Shown: in pieces, positions 17,689 through 30,405 of the stretch
Position numbering within the stretch: the first letter of the stretch is position 1
Layout: each line of letters starts with the position of its first letter
Source: Gemmatimonadota bacterium
GTDB lineage: Bacteria; Gemmatimonadota; Gemmatimonadetes; Longimicrobiales; Gaopeijiaceae
Reading direction: 5' to 3'
Length of the DNA stretch: 64,000 nt
Assembly: GCA_030428885.1 (NCBI GenBank)
Contig: JAUIEJ010000010.1
Span: 186,001-250,000, forward strand
Position numbers and translations under genes: made by a program
The notes under the pieces: generated by a model
What the model was told of the DNA's origin: nothing
Databases searched by the model: none
Seen by the model: the letters and a program-made list of their open reading frames with translations, nothing else

Positions 17689-20538
17689 TCAGCCGCCGGC
17701 CACGCCCTCCTTGGCGCCGGCGTCGGGCGCGCCGTCGCTCCGGGCCGCGCCGGTCTGGTCGTCGGTGACGCCGGCATCGACCCCCGCATCCAGCACCGGG
17801 CTTCCGGCCAGGGGCGCGTGGGTCGGGGTCGATCCGCCGTTGTCGGCCAGGGTCGGATCCACCATGGGGTCGACCCCCGACTGGTCCGACGCCTCGGCGA
17901 ACCCGCACGAGGTGTCGTCGGTGACGTTGCCACCGCTGGAGGCGGCGCTGCCCCCGGCCACGGTGCAGCTCAACGCCCCGGCCGGACCGGTGTTGCCCTG
18001 GAAGACCGTGTTGGTGGCCTGGAGCGCCCCGACGATGCTGTTCGACCCGGTGGAGTAGACGTAGGCGCCGCCGCCCGAGGCCGTGCCCATGTTGCCCACG
18101 AGAGAGACGTGGATCAGGTCGAGGGCGCCGAGGGTGGCGACCCCACCCCCATCCAGGGCCGTGTTGCCCGAGATGGTCGTATTCACGATCCGGGGAGTCG
18201 CGGCCTGATCCTGGACCACGAAGATCCCGCCGCCCTTTGCGCCGGCCGTGTTTCCGTCGAAGGTCGACCGGGTCACGGTGGTGGGGCTGCCGCCGATGAA
18301 GCCTCCGCCGTTGGACCCGGCGTCGTTGCCCTGGAAATGGCTCGTGGTGATGGTGGTCGGACCCCGCGTCCAGAGGCCGCCTCCCGACACCGTCGCCCGG
18401 TTGTTCGTCAGCACGCTCCCGGACACGTCCACGGCGACGGGAGCGAAGGCGAAGATGCCCCCGCCGGATCCGTCTTCGGCCTCGTTGTCGGTGATGGTGG
18501 AGTTGGTGATGGTGATGGCGCCGTCGCCCTCGGCGAAGAGGCCTCCACCGGAGAAGCCCTGCCCCGTGGCGTGGTTGCCGCTGATGGCGGCATCGTCGAG
18601 GGCCAGGGTCGAACCGGCGGCGCCGGCGTAGTAGATGCCGCCGCCGGCGCCCGCCATGTTGTCCCGAAGTTCGATGCTCGTGCCGGTGAGTTGGGAGTTG
18701 CCGAACAGCGACATGGCACCCCCCACGGACGTGGCGGGAACCTGGTTCCCCACGAAGACCGTGCCCATGAACTCCACGTCGGAGTCCTGCTGGGCCACCA
18801 TGCCGGCCCCGTCGCCGGTGCCGGTCGAGTTGCCGCTCACCGAGCCGCCCGTGGTCATCAACGACGTGGTGCCGGCGGAGAAGATCCCGCCGCCCCGCTG
18901 CTGACCCGTGTTGCCGTCCACCGCCGTCTCCGTGAGGGTGACGTCGGCGTCCCCAAGGTAGATCCCGCCGCCGATCTGGGCAGCGTTCCCCTGAATGGTG
19001 GAGTTGGTGATGGTCACCTGGGACCCCTGGAGATGAAGGCCGCCCCCCCACCCGGTATCGCTTCCGTCGTTGCCGGTGATGGTGGCGTCGGTGATGGTGA
19101 CGTCCAGCCCCGAGCGGAGGTAGGCTCCGCCGCCGCCGTTTCCGCCGGTGGCCGTGGTGTTGTCGGTGATGGTGACGCCGTCGAGGATCACCACGCCGTC
19201 TTCGCCCGCCGGGTTCTCGATGAACATGGCGCCGCCGCCGAACCCTCCGGCGAGGACCGCGTTCCCGTCGAACACCGTGCCCTCGAAGTGGACCCGGTCC
19301 GTGTTGAACCCGCGCACGGCCCCGCCCCACGCAGGGGACTGATTGTTGGTGAAGCTGCCGCCCCGCATGGAGAACGACCCCCCGGCCAGTTCGAGAGCGC
19401 CGCCGGGGTAGTTGCCCAGGGTCCGGTTGTCGTCGAAGTCGACGTTGTCGAGAACGACCACCGTCTCGCTGCCCACCACCACCATGGCGCCCCCGGATCC
19501 GGCCACGGCCCGATGGCCTCGGAACGCCAGGTCCATGCCGTGGAAGACCGCGCCGTCGCGCACCACCAGGCCGCCCCCGGCCTGGGATCCGTTCCGCACC
19601 GTTAGCCCGCGGATCGTCACGTTCGCCGGGCCGCCCTCTGCGCTGACGTCGAAGGCCCGTCCGGCGCCGCCGAGGTCGATGTCCGTCAGGTCCGGGCCCT
19701 CGCCGATGATGGCGAGGTCCGAAGTGATGGTGGGAAGCGGGGCATCCACCGTGATCACGGCCGCCGGCCCCGAGGCCGCGGCGCTCACGCCGGCCGCCGC
19801 CGTGGACAGATAGATGGTGTCGGTGCCGGCGGCGGTGTTGGCCGCATCGATGGCTTCCCGCAGGGAGCAGTCGTCCCAGGTGCAGGCGCCGTCGTCGGCG
19901 TCCCCCTCGACGCTGACCACCGACGCCGCCCGCACCGCCACCTGAGCCGTGCCCGACATGGTGGCGTCCAGAGCGCTGGTGGCCGTCACCTCACAGGTGC
20001 CGGACTCCAGGGGCGCCTCGTAGTCGGCCGTGGCGCCGTTGGCGGTGAGCGTGCCGCAGGTCGCCGTCCAGGTGACGTCGGTGGACGCCGCAGTGCCCGA
20101 CACCGCCGCCGTGAACGTCGTGGGCTCCCCCCTCAACAGGGCCGGGGCTGCCGGGCTCACCGACACCTGCACCGGAGTCACGGTGATGGTGGCCGACGCG
20201 CTGGCCGAGGCGTCTTCCGCACTGGTGGCGGTCACCGTGTACGAGCCCCCGGTCACCGGGGCCGTCCAGGTCACCGACGACCCCGATCCCGACACGCTCC
20301 CCCCCGAGCTGGTCCAGGTCACCGACGTGTTGTCGGCATTGGAGACGGTGGCGGTGAGGGACTGCTGGCCGGCGGCCCCCACCGTAGCGCTGGAAGGGGT
20401 CACCGAGACCGTCACCGGAAGCGGGGCCGGCTCGGTGCCGCTGTCGCCGCAGGCGGCCACGGCCACCACGGCCAGACCGGCGAGCCACCGCCGCGCCGGC
20501 CGACGGGAACGAGGGGAGGGGGAAGAGGCGGAATGCAT
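17689..20538 (-). CDS. Lipoprotein with Ig-like repeats, CSLREAI motif and right-handed parallel beta-helix
   Basis: 'AVAACGDSG' lipobox; 'CTWDDCSLREAIDAANTAAGTDTIYL' CSLREAI motif; long runs of 'ITNSTIxGN.A..GGGIY' beta-helix repeats. Confidence 0.9.
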   Translation of the reverse strand: MHSASSPSPRSRRPARRWLAGLAVVAVAACGDSGTEPAPLPVTVSVTPSSATVGAAGQQSLTATVSNADNTSVTWTSSGGSVSGSGSSVTWTAPVTGGSYTVTATSAEDASASASATITVTPVQVSVSPAAPALLRGEPTTFTAAVSGTAASTDVTWTATCGTLTANGATADYEAPLESGTCEVTATSALDATMSGTAQVAVRAASVVSVEGDADDGACTWDDCSLREAIDAANTAAGTDTIYLSTAAAGVSAAASGPAAVITVDAPLPTITSDLAIIGEGPDLTDIDLGGAGRAFDVSAEGGPANVTIRGLTVRNGSQAGGGLVVRDGAVFHGMDLAFRGHRAVAGSGGAMVVVGSETVVVLDNVDFDDNRTLGNYPGGALELAGGSFSMRGGSFTNNQSPAWGGAVRGFNTDRVHFEGTVFDGNAVLAGGFGGGAMFIENPAGEDGVVILDGVTITDNTTATGGNGGGGAYLRSGLDVTITDATITGNDGSDTGWGGGLHLQGSQVTITNSTIQGNAAQIGGGIYLGDADVTLTETAVDGNTGQQRGGGIFSAGTTSLMTTGGSVSGNSTGTGDGAGMVAQQDSDVEFMGTVFVGNQVPATSVGGAMSLFGNSQLTGTSIELRDNMAGAGGGIYYAGAAGSTLALDDAAISGNHATGQGFSGGGLFAEGDGAITITNSTITDNEAEDGSGGGIFAFAPVAVDVSGSVLTNNRATVSGGGLWTRGPTTITTSHFQGNDAGSNGGGFIGGSPTTVTRSTFDGNTAGAKGGGIFVVQDQAATPRIVNTTISGNTALDGGGVATLGALDLIHVSLVGNMGTASGGGAYVYSTGSNSIVGALQATNTVFQGNTGPAGALSCTVAGGSAASSGGNVTDDTSCGFAEASDQSGVDPMVDPTLADNGGSTPTHAPLAGSPVLDAGVDAGVTDDQTGAARSDGAPDAGAKEGVAGG

Positions 20539-20623
20539 GGTAGGTCTCTCCGACAGAGGAGGGGCGCGCGAGCTCGGGAGTTCACGCGCAGAACGACCTG
20601 CCCAGGGGATCATCCGCCCCCGT

Positions 20624-22858
20624 TTACGCGCCGTCGAGCCCCTCCACGATCCGGTTCAGGGTGGCGCTGGGGCGCATGGCCGCCTCGACGAGAGACTCGG
20701 CCGGGTGGTAGTAGCCCCCCATCTCCACGGGATCCCCCTGCGCGGCGTTCAGCTCGTCGACGATCCGGGCCTCGTTCTCCCGCAACGCCTCGGCCACGGG
20801 AGCGAACACCGCCGCCAGGTCGCCGTCGGCGGTCTGTTCGGCCAGGGCCTCGGCCCAGTAGAGCGCCAGATAGAAGGTGCTGCCCCGGTTGTCCAGCTCG
20901 TGGACCTTCCGGGACGGCGACCGGGAGTGTTCGAGGTATCGCGACGTGGCCTCGTCCAGGGCGTCGCCCAGGAGGCGGGCGCCGGGGTTGTCGAACGATT
21001 CCCCGAGGTGCTGGAGCGAGGCGGCCAGGGCCATGTACTCGCCCAGGGAGTCCCACCGCAGGTGTCCCTCCTTCTGGAACTGCTGGACGTGCTTCGGCGC
21101 CGATCCGCCGGCGCCGGTTTCGAAGAGGCCGCCGCCGTTGAGGAGCGGCACGATGGAGAGCATGCGGGCGCTGGTGCCGATCTCCAGGATGGGAAAGAGG
21201 TCGGTGAGGTAGTCGCGGAGCACGTTGCCCGTGACCGAGATCGTGTCCTCGCCCCGGCGAATGCGCTCCAGGGAATACGCCATGGCCTCCACGGGGGGGA
21301 GGATCTTCAGGGTGAGGCCGTCGGTGTCGTGATCCCCCAGGTACCGCTCCACCTTGGCGATGAGCTGGGCGTCGTGAGCCCGATCGCCGTCGAGCCAGAA
21401 GACGGCGTGGTCGCCCGTGGCCCGAGCACGGGTCACGGCGAGCTTCACCCAGTCCCGGATCGCCACGTCCTTGGTCTGGCACGCCCGCCAGATGTCCCCT
21501 TCCCCCACGGGCTGCTCCAGGAGCGCGGTCCCGTCGGCGTCCACGATCCGCACCAGGCCCGCGGAGGCGATCTCGAAGGTCTTGTCGTGGGAGCCGTACT
21601 CCTCGGCCTTCTGGGCCATGAGTCCCACGTTGGGTACGCTGCCCATGGTCGAGGCGTCCAGGGGACCGTGGGCCTGACAATCCCGCACCACGGCGTCGTA
21701 GATTCCGGCGTAGCTCGAGTCGGGAATCACCGCCTTGGTGTCCTGCAGTTCGCCGTCGGCGTTCCACATGCGGCCTCCGTCCCGGATCATGGGAGGCATG
21801 GACGCATCGATGATGATGTCGCTGGGCACGTGGAGGTTGGTGATGCCCCGGTCCGAATCCACCATGGCCAGCGCCGGACCCTCCTCGTACGACGCCTGGA
21901 TGTCGGCCTCGATGGCAGCCCGCTGGTCGGGCGGAAGGGTCGCGATCTTCGCCAGCAGATCTCCGAACCCCTGGTTCACGTCCACGCCGCACTCCTCCAG
22001 CACCTCGGCGTGGTTGGCGAACACCCGATGGAAGTACACCCGCACGGCGTGTCCGAAGATGATGGGGTCGGACACCTTCATCATGGTGGCCTTCATGTGG
22101 AGGGAGAACAGCACCCCCTCCTCCGCGGCGGCGTCGACCTCCCGGCGCAGGAAGGACACCAGCGCGTCCCGGCTCATCCAGGTCGCGTCGAGCACTTCTC
22201 CGGCCAGGAGCGGAAGGGACGCCTTCAGCACCGTCACCGTGCCGTCGGTGGCCACGTGCTCGATGCGAGCCGTGGTATCGGAACCGAGCGTGATGGCCGC
22301 CTCGTTGTGTCGGAAATCCCCGGCGTCCATGGACGCCACGTGGGTTCGGGAATCCTCGGGCCAGGGGCGGTTTCGGGGCGGGTGCTTTCGGGCGAACTGC
22401 TTCACCGGACGGGGCGCCCGTCGGTCCGAATTCCCCTGCCGCAGCACCGGGTTCACGGCGCTCCCCTTCACCTTGTCGTACCGGGCCTTCACGGCGCGCT
22501 CGGCGTCGTCGGACGGTTCGTCGGGGTACTCGGGAAGGGCGAATCCCTGAGACTGCAGCTCGGCGATGCACGCCTTCAACTGGGGAATGGAAGCACTGAT
22601 ATTGGGGAGCTTGATGACGTTGGCTTCCGGGCGCTCCACGAGCCGCCCCAACTCGGCCAGATCGTCGGACACCCTCTGGTCGTCCGAGAGGACATCGGGG
22701 AACACCGCAAGGATCCGGCCCGCCAGGGAGATGTCCCGGGTGTCCACCGGGACTCCGGTGACGCCGGCGAACGCCCGGATCACCGGTAGGAAGGCGTGGG
22801 TGGCCAGAAAGGGCGCTTCGTCGGTCCAGGTGTAGAGGATCGAAGGAGACGTAGGCAT
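20624..22858 (-). CDS. icd: NADP-dependent isocitrate dehydrogenase, monomeric type
   Basis: 744 aa from [32 protein letters not shown]; '[34 protein letters not shown]' is diagnostic of monomeric IDH. Confidence 0.96.
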   Translation of the reverse strand: MPTSPSILYTWTDEAPFLATHAFLPVIRAFAGVTGVPVDTRDISLAGRILAVFPDVLSDDQRVSDDLAELGRLVERPEANVIKLPNISASIPQLKACIAELQSQGFALPEYPDEPSDDAERAVKARYDKVKGSAVNPVLRQGNSDRRAPRPVKQFARKHPPRNRPWPEDSRTHVASMDAGDFRHNEAAITLGSDTTARIEHVATDGTVTVLKASLPLLAGEVLDATWMSRDALVSFLRREVDAAAEEGVLFSLHMKATMMKVSDPIIFGHAVRVYFHRVFANHAEVLEECGVDVNQGFGDLLAKIATLPPDQRAAIEADIQASYEEGPALAMVDSDRGITNLHVPSDIIIDASMPPMIRDGGRMWNADGELQDTKAVIPDSSYAGIYDAVVRDCQAHGPLDASTMGSVPNVGLMAQKAEEYGSHDKTFEIASAGLVRIVDADGTALLEQPVGEGDIWRACQTKDVAIRDWVKLAVTRARATGDHAVFWLDGDRAHDAQLIAKVERYLGDHDTDGLTLKILPPVEAMAYSLERIRRGEDTISVTGNVLRDYLTDLFPILEIGTSARMLSIVPLLNGGGLFETGAGGSAPKHVQQFQKEGHLRWDSLGEYMALAASLQHLGESFDNPGARLLGDALDEATSRYLEHSRSPSRKVHELDNRGSTFYLALYWAEALAEQTADGDLAAVFAPVAEALRENEARIVDELNAAQGDPVEMGGYYHPAESLVEAAMRPSATLNRIVEGLDGA

Positions 22859-23015
22859 TGCGGTCCGTGGGTGATGAGGTCCGGCGGGACGGGAGCGGGG
22901 TTCATATAGCCCCTCGACGAGCCCGGGTCCAGCACGGCGGGAAGTGGACCGTCCGGGATCTCCGGAAGGCCCGCCCGCCCGCGTCCCCACGGGCTCCGCG
23001 TGGCAGGAAGTTTGC

Positions 23016-26000
23016 ATGAACGACTCCCACCCCCGTCGCCCTTCCGACCCCCGCACTCCGGACTCCGAGCCCGTGGACTCCCCCGAGGATCCCTCCTCGG
23101 CCGAACGCCGTCGGTCCCAACGCCCCTCTCCCGCGCGCCGCGCGCTGAAGACGGGCGGAATCGCATGCGCGATCCTGGCCGGAGTGCTCCTGACGGCCGT
23201 CGGGCTCCTCCAGTTCGACGCCGTGGGCACCGCCGTGGCCCGATCGGTGGCCGGACGGGTCGCCCCCGCCGGCCTCGACGTGGCTCTGGACCGCGTGTCG
23301 GGAAGCTGGATCCGGTCGTTTCGGATGACGGGTCTGGAGGTTTCGGGTCCCGGCGGCGGGGTCGTCGCGCGGGTGGACACCCTGGCCCTGACCTGGTCCC
23401 TCCCGGCCCTCCTGGGGCGGCGCATCGCCCTCGGGCAGGTCTCCGCGTCGGGGATTCGCGCCGATCTGGTGCGGGATCCCACCGGCGCCGTTCTCCTCCG
23501 GGGCATGGAGCCGTCACCCCCGGCCCCCGACTCCGTCGCTCCTTCGCGCTGGACGGTGTCCCTCGGCTCGGCGACGGTGCGCCGCGTGGCCGGTGAACTC
23601 CGGACCGCCGGCGACGCCGTTCCCACCCTCCGGTGGTCCGACGGGGGGCTCCGGGTGTCGGACCTTCGCCTCGATGGACCGTCACTTTCCCTCGACTCGG
23701 CCTTCGCCCGACTCGACCTCCCGGGTCTGCCCGGCGCAGAGACGGTGGGACCGGTCGAGGTGAGGGCCGCCGCCCGCGTGGACCCCGGTCGACTCCGTCT
23801 CGACACGCTGATCGTCCGCGGGCGCGACGGCGGGCTCACCGGGTCGGGCACGGCCGCCATCCCGTCGGCCGAGGGCGACCCGGGGCCCCTGTCCCTCGAC
23901 CTCCGGGCCGACGGGTTTCCCCTGGCCGTGGTCCACGGGGCGCTGGGCCGCACGCCCGACCCCGCCGCCCGGGTCGACGGTACCCTGCGGTTGTCGGGAA
24001 CGACCCGGATCCCGTCGGCCGCCGTGGATCTGTCCCTCCGAGGCGCCGGGCGCCTCGAAGGCACGGCGGGAGCCTCCCTGGGCGACGGGCCGGCGAGTCT
24101 CGCCGCGGACCTCACCCTCTCCGCTCTGGATCCTTCGGCCCTCCTCGCCGACGCGGCCTGGGCGGGTCGGATCGACGGTCGGCTGACGGCCGCCCTGAGT
24201 GGCGCCGACCTCCAGCATCTCGGCGGCGAAGCGGCCTTCCGTCTCGACGCCGTGGCCCTGGCCGGACTTCCCCTCCGATCGGCGCAGTTCACCAGCGTGT
24301 GGGACGACGGCACGGCGTCCCTGGAACTCGCCGTGCAGGGCGAGCCCGGAACCCTGGGCCTCGCGGGGACCGCCCGCCCCCTCGACTCCCTGCCGACGTA
24401 CGACCTGGAGGGCCCTCTGGAGGTGGACCTCCGGGGGGACTCCCTGCCGGCGACGACGGCCGCCGGGCGGCTCACCGTGCGCGGCTCCGGCGTCACGCCC
24501 GAAACCGCCGACGCCACGGCGCGCCTGGCGCTCAGCAGCGTGGGCGTGGGGGACGCACGACTCGACACCGCCACCGTCCGGGCCCGATTCGTCGGCGGCG
24601 TGCTCGACTGGCGAATCGAAGCCCGGGATGCCGCCTCCGGGACCCTGCGCGCATCCGGCTCGGCGACCCCGGGGTCGGCCCCCACGGTCCGGGTGGACAG
24701 CGCCGTGGTGCGCGACCTCGACGTGGCCGGCCTCCTGGGCGACAGCGTCGAGAGCCGGGTCGACGGGCGCTTCGACGGATCGGCGACCCTGGGCGCCCCG
24801 GACCGCACCGAAGCCCGCTTCGACCTGGCCGTCCGCGACGCCCGCTGGGGCGCGGTGCAGGTCGACAGCGCCCGGGCCCAGGGCGCCCTGACCGGCGGCC
24901 GGCTCACCGCCGACCTGGGCCTCCGCTCCTCGGCCGGGCGACTCGACGGGGCCGTGTCGGCCCGCCCCTTCGACGACGTCCCGAGCGTGGAGGTGGAGCG
25001 CCTCGCCTTCGCCGACGTGGACGCCGGCGCCGTGGCCGGACCCGCCGACTCCGTCCCGGTCACCCGACTGGCGGGGACCCTCCGGGGCCGACTCCGAGGC
25101 GCCCGACCCGAAACGGTGGCCGGCACCTTCGACGTGCGCCTCGACTCCTCGCGCGTGAACCGCCAGGCGGTCACCGGCGGCGATGGACATCTGCGCCTGG
25201 ACGCGGGGAGGGTCGACGCCGAGCTCACCCTGAGCCTCCCGGACTCGGGGCGGATCGCCCTCGCGGCCCGGGCCCGACCGTTCGCGGACCGCCCCGAGAT
25301 CGACGTGGAGCGGCTCGAGTTCGCCGACCTCGATCCGTTCGCCCTCGCTGGGATCCCGGCCGCGGCCGACGCCCGCCTGGCCGGCCGGGCCACGGCCACG
25401 ATCCGGGGACTGGAGCCCGGCACACTCGACGCCGACGTCGGCCTGGATCTCGCCCCGTCCCGGGTGAATGGCGAGACCCTTCCCCGGGGCCGGATCGACG
25501 CCGCCGTCCGGGCCGGCCGGGTGGAGGCCACCGCCGACGTGGGCCTCTCGTCCGGGCGGTTCACCGCCGACGCCGCAGCGGACCTGGTGCGGGACACGGC
25601 CACGTGGTCGCTGGACGCTCGCCTGCGCACCAACGCCCCGGGCCCCCTTCTGGGCGCCGACTCCCTGGGAGGGCATCTGGACGCCACCCTCCGCGCCGAG
25701 GGCCGGGGCGTGGATCTGCCCGACCTGGACGGCCGGTTCCACGCCGCCGCCGACAGCGCCCTCCTGGGCGACCTCCGGATCGACACCGCCCGGGTGGCCG
25801 GGGCGATCTCCGGCGGGTTCGTGCGGATCGACACGCTGACGCTCCGCTCCAACGTGGCCGACGTCACCGGCGCGGGACGGGTGGCCCTGGCCGACTCCAT
25901 GTCCGGCGCCGACTCCGACCTGGTGGTGGAGGCGACCCTGGGGTCCCTCGCTCCCCTGGAGCCGTGGGTGGGGATCCGCCCGCTGGGACTCGGCGAGGGG

Positions 26001-28238
26001 CACCTGCGCGCCGAGATCCGGGGCGCGCCCAACGCCCTTCGCTGGACCGCGTCGGCCGAGGCCTCGGCCCTGCTCGTGGGCAGTACGGAACTGCTGGGCC
26101 TGGCCACCGACGCTTCGGGACGGTTGGGTCCGGGATTGGCGTTGCGGTCCTTCGACGGGGAACTCCATCTGGACCGCCTCACCGCCGCCGGCGTCGAGGT
26201 GCGCCTCTCCCGCATGGCCGCCCGCTGGGACGGCGAGGAGATCACGGTCGAAGGCGACGCCACCGTGGACGATCGACGGGACGTCGCCCTCTCCCTCCGG
26301 GCCGACCTCCGGGCCGCACAGCCCCGGGCCGAGCTCGACCGCTTCGACGTACGGGTGGACGACGACCGCTGGGTCCTCACGGGATCGCCATCGGTGGCGT
26401 GGGGCGACGGCGTGGTGTTCGACAGCCTGGCGCTGTCGGCGGGCGACCAATCGGTGCTCCTGGACGGTCGCTTCGATCTGGCGGGAACCAGCGACCTGGA
26501 GGCCCGCCTCGAGGGACTCCGCCTCGGAGGACTGACCGACCTGATGGGCCTGGACCGGCTCGACGGCACCCTCTCCACCGACCTGACCCTCCAGGGTCCC
26601 GCCGCCGACCCCCGATTCCGGGGCACCGTGGAGGCCACCCTGGTGCGGGACGGGGACGCCCGAAGCCGGGTGCGAGCGAGCCTGGCGTACGACACGCTCC
26701 TCCTCGACGTGGACGCGGGCATCGACGTGGACGAAGGGGGAACCCTCGAGGTGGTGGGGTCCGTCCCCGTGGACCTCGCCCTCACCCCCGGGGCCGAGGG
26801 GGACTCCACCCGCCTGGCCTCGGCCGCCGCGGGCGCCGTGGACCTCTCGGTGCGGGCCGACTCGTTCGCGGTGCGATGGGCCGAGCCCTTCCTGGATCCG
26901 TCTGTGGTGCGCGGCCTCGGCGGCCACCTCGAAATCGATGCCCGGGTCGGGGGCACGCAGGCGTCACCGTCCCTGTCGGGAACGGCCCGGCTTCGGAACG
27001 GCCGCCTGACGCTGCCCACCCTCGGCGTCACGTACCAGCGGGCCCGCATGGACGTGGCCCTGGAAGGCGACCGGGCCCGGATCGACTCGGCCCAGCTCCG
27101 GACCGACGACGGCACCCTCTCCCTGGAGGGCGGTGTGAACCTGCCCGAGCTGTCCCTCGGGGAGTTCGACATCCAGGCCCGACTCGACCGATTCCAGGCG
27201 ATCCACAACGACGCCTTCCGCGTCCGGTTGTCGGGCACGGCGGAGCTGGTGGGCACCACCCTCGAGCCCCGCCTCGAGGGCGACGTGCAGCTCGTGGAGA
27301 CCGACGTCTACCTGGACGACGCCGTGCCCTCTGGCGCCTCGGTCCGCCCCGTGGAGCTCACCGACGAGGAGATCCGCGAGCTGGAGGAGTATCTGGGCTT
27401 CAGTGTCACGCGTCCCGAGCGCGAACCCGGTGCCCTCTTCGACGCCCTCGCCCTGAACGTGGCCGTGTCGGCGAGTCGGGACACGTGGATCCGCCAACGG
27501 GCCAACCCCCAACTCGAGATCCAGGTCACCGGCGCCACCACCGTGACGAAGGAGCCGTCGGACTCCCTGCGGTTCGACGGACGGATCGAGGCCGTGCCGC
27601 GCCGGAGCTGGGTCGAGCAGTTCGGCCGCCGATTCGCCATCCGGGAGGGCATCGTCGAACTCCGGGGTACGGCCGCCGAGACCCGGATCGACGTGGAGGC
27701 GGCGTACGAAGTCCCCTCGTCCAACGACACGGAGGCCGAGGCCACCATCACCCTCGATATCGAAGGCACTCTCGACGATCTCAGCCTCACGCTGGGCTCG
27801 GACCCCGCCATGGAGAACGCCGACATCGTCTCCTACCTCGCCACGGGACGCCCGGCCTCGTCCACCCTCGACTTCCGGAGCAACGGCGAGGAGGGACAGG
27901 GGGGCGGCCTGCGGTCCATCGGATCCGAGTTCGCCCTGGGGCAGGTCACCGGGCTCGTGGAGGGATTGGCGGCGGAAGGGGTGGGCCTCGACGTGGTGGA
28001 GATCCGCACCGACGGCCTCCGGGGCGCCACGCTCATCGCCGGGCGGTTCGTCCGCCCCGATCTCTACGTCGGGTTCAAGCAGCCGGTGGGGCGGGATCCC
28101 GACGACCCCGACGCCGATTCGGGCTTCGACCGGACCGAGGTGGAACTCGAACTCCAGGCGCTGCGCTGGCTCCTGCTGAACATGGAGGCCAGCAACTCGG
28201 CGGTGAGCTTCCTCTTCCGCTTCCGCTATGCGTACTGA
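23016..28238 (+). CDS. tamB: Translocation/assembly module TamB (AsmA/DUF490-like)
   Basis: 1740 aa, N-terminal TM, repetitive beta-rich body, C-terminal '[22 protein letters not shown]...[45 protein letters not shown]' is TamB-like. Confidence 0.9.
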   Translation: MNDSHPRRPSDPRTPDSEPVDSPEDPSSAERRRSQRPSPARRALKTGGIACAILAGVLLTAVGLLQFDAVGTAVARSVAGRVAPAGLDVALDRVSGSWIRSFRMTGLEVSGPGGGVVARVDTLALTWSLPALLGRRIALGQVSASGIRADLVRDPTGAVLLRGMEPSPPAPDSVAPSRWTVSLGSATVRRVAGELRTAGDAVPTLRWSDGGLRVSDLRLDGPSLSLDSAFARLDLPGLPGAETVGPVEVRAAARVDPGRLRLDTLIVRGRDGGLTGSGTAAIPSAEGDPGPLSLDLRADGFPLAVVHGALGRTPDPAARVDGTLRLSGTTRIPSAAVDLSLRGAGRLEGTAGASLGDGPASLAADLTLSALDPSALLADAAWAGRIDGRLTAALSGADLQHLGGEAAFRLDAVALAGLPLRSAQFTSVWDDGTASLELAVQGEPGTLGLAGTARPLDSLPTYDLEGPLEVDLRGDSLPATTAAGRLTVRGSGVTPETADATARLALSSVGVGDARLDTATVRARFVGGVLDWRIEARDAASGTLRASGSATPGSAPTVRVDSAVVRDLDVAGLLGDSVESRVDGRFDGSATLGAPDRTEARFDLAVRDARWGAVQVDSARAQGALTGGRLTADLGLRSSAGRLDGAVSARPFDDVPSVEVERLAFADVDAGAVAGPADSVPVTRLAGTLRGRLRGARPETVAGTFDVRLDSSRVNRQAVTGGDGHLRLDAGRVDAELTLSLPDSGRIALAARARPFADRPEIDVERLEFADLDPFALAGIPAAADARLAGRATATIRGLEPGTLDADVGLDLAPSRVNGETLPRGRIDAAVRAGRVEATADVGLSSGRFTADAAADLVRDTATWSLDARLRTNAPGPLLGADSLGGHLDATLRAEGRGVDLPDLDGRFHAAADSALLGDLRIDTARVAGAISGGFVRIDTLTLRSNVADVTGAGRVALADSMSGADSDLVVEATLGSLAPLEPWVGIRPLGLGEGHLRAEIRGAPNALRWTASAEASALLVGSTELLGLATDASGRLGPGLALRSFDGELHLDRLTAAGVEVRLSRMAARWDGEEITVEGDATVDDRRDVALSLRADLRAAQPRAELDRFDVRVDDDRWVLTGSPSVAWGDGVVFDSLALSAGDQSVLLDGRFDLAGTSDLEARLEGLRLGGLTDLMGLDRLDGTLSTDLTLQGPAADPRFRGTVEATLVRDGDARSRVRASLAYDTLLLDVDAGIDVDEGGTLEVVGSVPVDLALTPGAEGDSTRLASAAAGAVDLSVRADSFAVRWAEPFLDPSVVRGLGGHLEIDARVGGTQASPSLSGTARLRNGRLTLPTLGVTYQRARMDVALEGDRARIDSAQLRTDDGTLSLEGGVNLPELSLGEFDIQARLDRFQAIHNDAFRVRLSGTAELVGTTLEPRLEGDVQLVETDVYLDDAVPSGASVRPVELTDEEIRELEEYLGFSVTRPEREPGALFDALALNVAVSASRDTWIRQRANPQLEIQVTGATTVTKEPSDSLRFDGRIEAVPRRSWVEQFGRRFAIREGIVELRGTAAETRIDVEAAYEVPSSNDTEAEATITLDIEGTLDDLSLTLGSDPAMENADIVSYLATGRPASSTLDFRSNGEEGQGGGLRSIGSEFALGQVTGLVEGLAAEGVGLDVVEIRTDGLRGATLIAGRFVRPDLYVGFKQPVGRDPDDPDADSGFDRTEVELELQALRWLLLNMEASNSAVSFLFRFRYAY

Positions 28239-30405
28239 CGCCCCGCGGCACCGAGCCGGAGCCGCCCGGCGTCTCAGGGTCCTCCTCGGGGCCCTGGCCG
28301 TCGCCCTCGCGGCGACGGGCGCGTCGGCCCAGGCGCCCCTCTTCCTCATCGACGGCGACACCCGGGTGTCGTCCGTCGACCTGCGGTTCGCCGAGACCCG
28401 CACGCTGGACGCCGCCGCGATCCGGCAGCGTCTCGCCCTGCGGGGGCCGAGTTTCGCCGACCGACTCAAGGGCGTCCTGGACGTGCTTCCCTTCGTGGGA
28501 TCGCCGCGGCCCCAGCCCTTCGTGGCGCTGGAGGTCGCCCGGGATGCGGCCCGCATCGAACGCTACTACCGGGAGAACGGCTTCCTGGACCCCGACGTGG
28601 AGTACGAGGTGCGCCTCGACACGGCGAGCAACGCCGTGGACGTCACCTACCGGATCCACGAGGGGCTGCCCATTCGCCTCGATACCCTGGTGGTGACCCC
28701 CCTGGACGGCGCGGCCCCCCTGGACTCGACCCTGGTGGCGCCCTGGCGTTCGTTCGTGGACGGTCTTCGGCGGGAACACGGGATCCGCCTGGGTGAGGTG
28801 GATCGGGTGCGGGTGCGCTCCCAGCCCCTGGATTGGCTCCGGACCCGGGGGTACGCCTTCGCCCGGGTCCGGGACACGGTGGCGGTGGACTCCACCTCGG
28901 CCTCGGCCCGCCTGGAGATTCGCTACGACCCCGGTCCCCGGGCTCGGGTGGACTCCATCGCCGTGGAGGGCCGGGGGGCCCTGAGCTATCGCACGGTGCT
29001 CCGGGAGATTCCCCTCCATCGGGGGGATTGGTTCAACGCCGGACGCATGGCCGAAGGGCAGCGCCAGGTGTTCGGCCTCGACCTGGTGCGCCTCGCCCTC
29101 TTCGACGTGGATCCGGATCAGCCCCGGGACTCCACCGTCACGCTGCGCATGCGCCTCCAGGAAGGGAGTCGGCGGGCCGTGGGTGGAGAGGTCGGATACG
29201 CCACGGAACGGGGCGCCGTCGCCGAGGCCCGGTGGGAGCATCGGGACTTCCTGGGGGGGGCCCGGACCTTCACCGTCTCCGGGGTGGCCAACACGGGGTG
29301 GCTCGCCGCCACCGACGAGGTCGACCGCCGCTTCGGCACGTCGGTGTCGTTGCGCCAGCCCTGGATCCTCGACCACCGCCTGTCGGGCACGGTACGCCCC
29401 TTCGCCGAATACCGGGACGACACCCGGGACGAGTCCCGGAGCTTCGGGACCGACCTCTCCCTCCTCTTCGAGCGGGGCTCCCTGGACCGGGCCTCCCTGA
29501 CCTACACGATCTCCACCCGGCAGATCATCGACGCCCCCACCCTCACGGCCCGGGGCGACACCCCCGACACGCTGCTGCTGTCGGCCCTGCCGGTGGACGT
29601 GGGGGACGTGCGCACGAGCCGCCTGGGCCTGGACCTGGTCTACGGCGAGGTGGACGATCCCCTGGGCCCGCGTCGGGGATACGTCGTCCGGGCGGGCACC
29701 GAGGTGGCGGGGCCCGACGCCCTGTCCAACGTCCAGTACTCCCGGATCGAGGGCAGCCTCACCGGCTTCTGGCCCGTCAATCGTTCGCTGGGGGTCGTGG
29801 CCCGCGTCTCCGGCGGCCGCCTCTTTCCCCGGGGGGAGAGCGTGCCCCGGGACGTCGACGACATCCTGCCCCAACTGCTCCGGCTCCGGGACGCCGTGTT
29901 CACGGCGGGGGGCACCGGCGACGTGCGGGGGTGGGGCGCCGGGCTCCTGGGACCCAAGGTGCCCGATCTCCGTCTCGTGGAGCAGGGGGACTCGGTGGTG
30001 GCCTCGGCCGATCGGTGGCTCGTGCTCACCGGCCTCGCCCGGTTCACGGCCTCCGTGGAGCTCCGCTTGCCCTTCCCCCTCCTGGGTCCGAACCACGGCA
30101 CCCACCTCTTCCTCGACGGGGGGCGGGTGTGGAACCCCGATTCCCGCTTCCGGGACCTGGCCCTGCCCCGGGACCCTCTCGACCAGGAGCGCATGTTCTT
30201 CGGCACGGGGGCCGGCGTCGAGTTCGGCACCCTGGTGGGTCCGCTGCGCATCGACGTGGGCTACAAGCTCAACCCCTCGCCCCTGGATCTCCGGGATCCC
30301 GACGCCGTGGCCCGGGCCCTGGTGGCCGGCGAGCCCATCGCGTCGGTTCCCACGGGATCGCTGGCCCGCTGGCATCTCCACATCGCCATCGGACGGGTCT
30401 ACTGA
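28228..30405 (+). CDS. BamA/TamA family outer membrane protein
   Basis: POTRA-like repeats ('YYRENGFLDPDVEYEVRLDTASNAVDVTYRIHEGLPIRLDTLVV') and Omp85-type barrel end 'GTGAGVEFGTLVGPLRIDVGYKLNP'. Confidence 0.9.
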   Translation: MRTDAPRHRAGAARRLRVLLGALAVALAATGASAQAPLFLIDGDTRVSSVDLRFAETRTLDAAAIRQRLALRGPSFADRLKGVLDVLPFVGSPRPQPFVALEVARDAARIERYYRENGFLDPDVEYEVRLDTASNAVDVTYRIHEGLPIRLDTLVVTPLDGAAPLDSTLVAPWRSFVDGLRREHGIRLGEVDRVRVRSQPLDWLRTRGYAFARVRDTVAVDSTSASARLEIRYDPGPRARVDSIAVEGRGALSYRTVLREIPLHRGDWFNAGRMAEGQRQVFGLDLVRLALFDVDPDQPRDSTVTLRMRLQEGSRRAVGGEVGYATERGAVAEARWEHRDFLGGARTFTVSGVANTGWLAATDEVDRRFGTSVSLRQPWILDHRLSGTVRPFAEYRDDTRDESRSFGTDLSLLFERGSLDRASLTYTISTRQIIDAPTLTARGDTPDTLLLSALPVDVGDVRTSRLGLDLVYGEVDDPLGPRRGYVVRAGTEVAGPDALSNVQYSRIEGSLTGFWPVNRSLGVVARVSGGRLFPRGESVPRDVDDILPQLLRLRDAVFTAGGTGDVRGWGAGLLGPKVPDLRLVEQGDSVVASADRWLVLTGLARFTASVELRLPFPLLGPNHGTHLFLDGGRVWNPDSRFRDLALPRDPLDQERMFFGTGAGVEFGTLVGPLRIDVGYKLNPSPLDLRDPDAVARALVAGEPIASVPTGSLARWHLHIAIGRVY

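Noticed and set aside
20624-27259. 2211-aa minus-strand ORF
   Set aside because: Only the last 744 aa (from 22858) are the real monomeric IDH. The rest is an Arg/Ser/Pro-rich antisense readthrough of the tamB gene.
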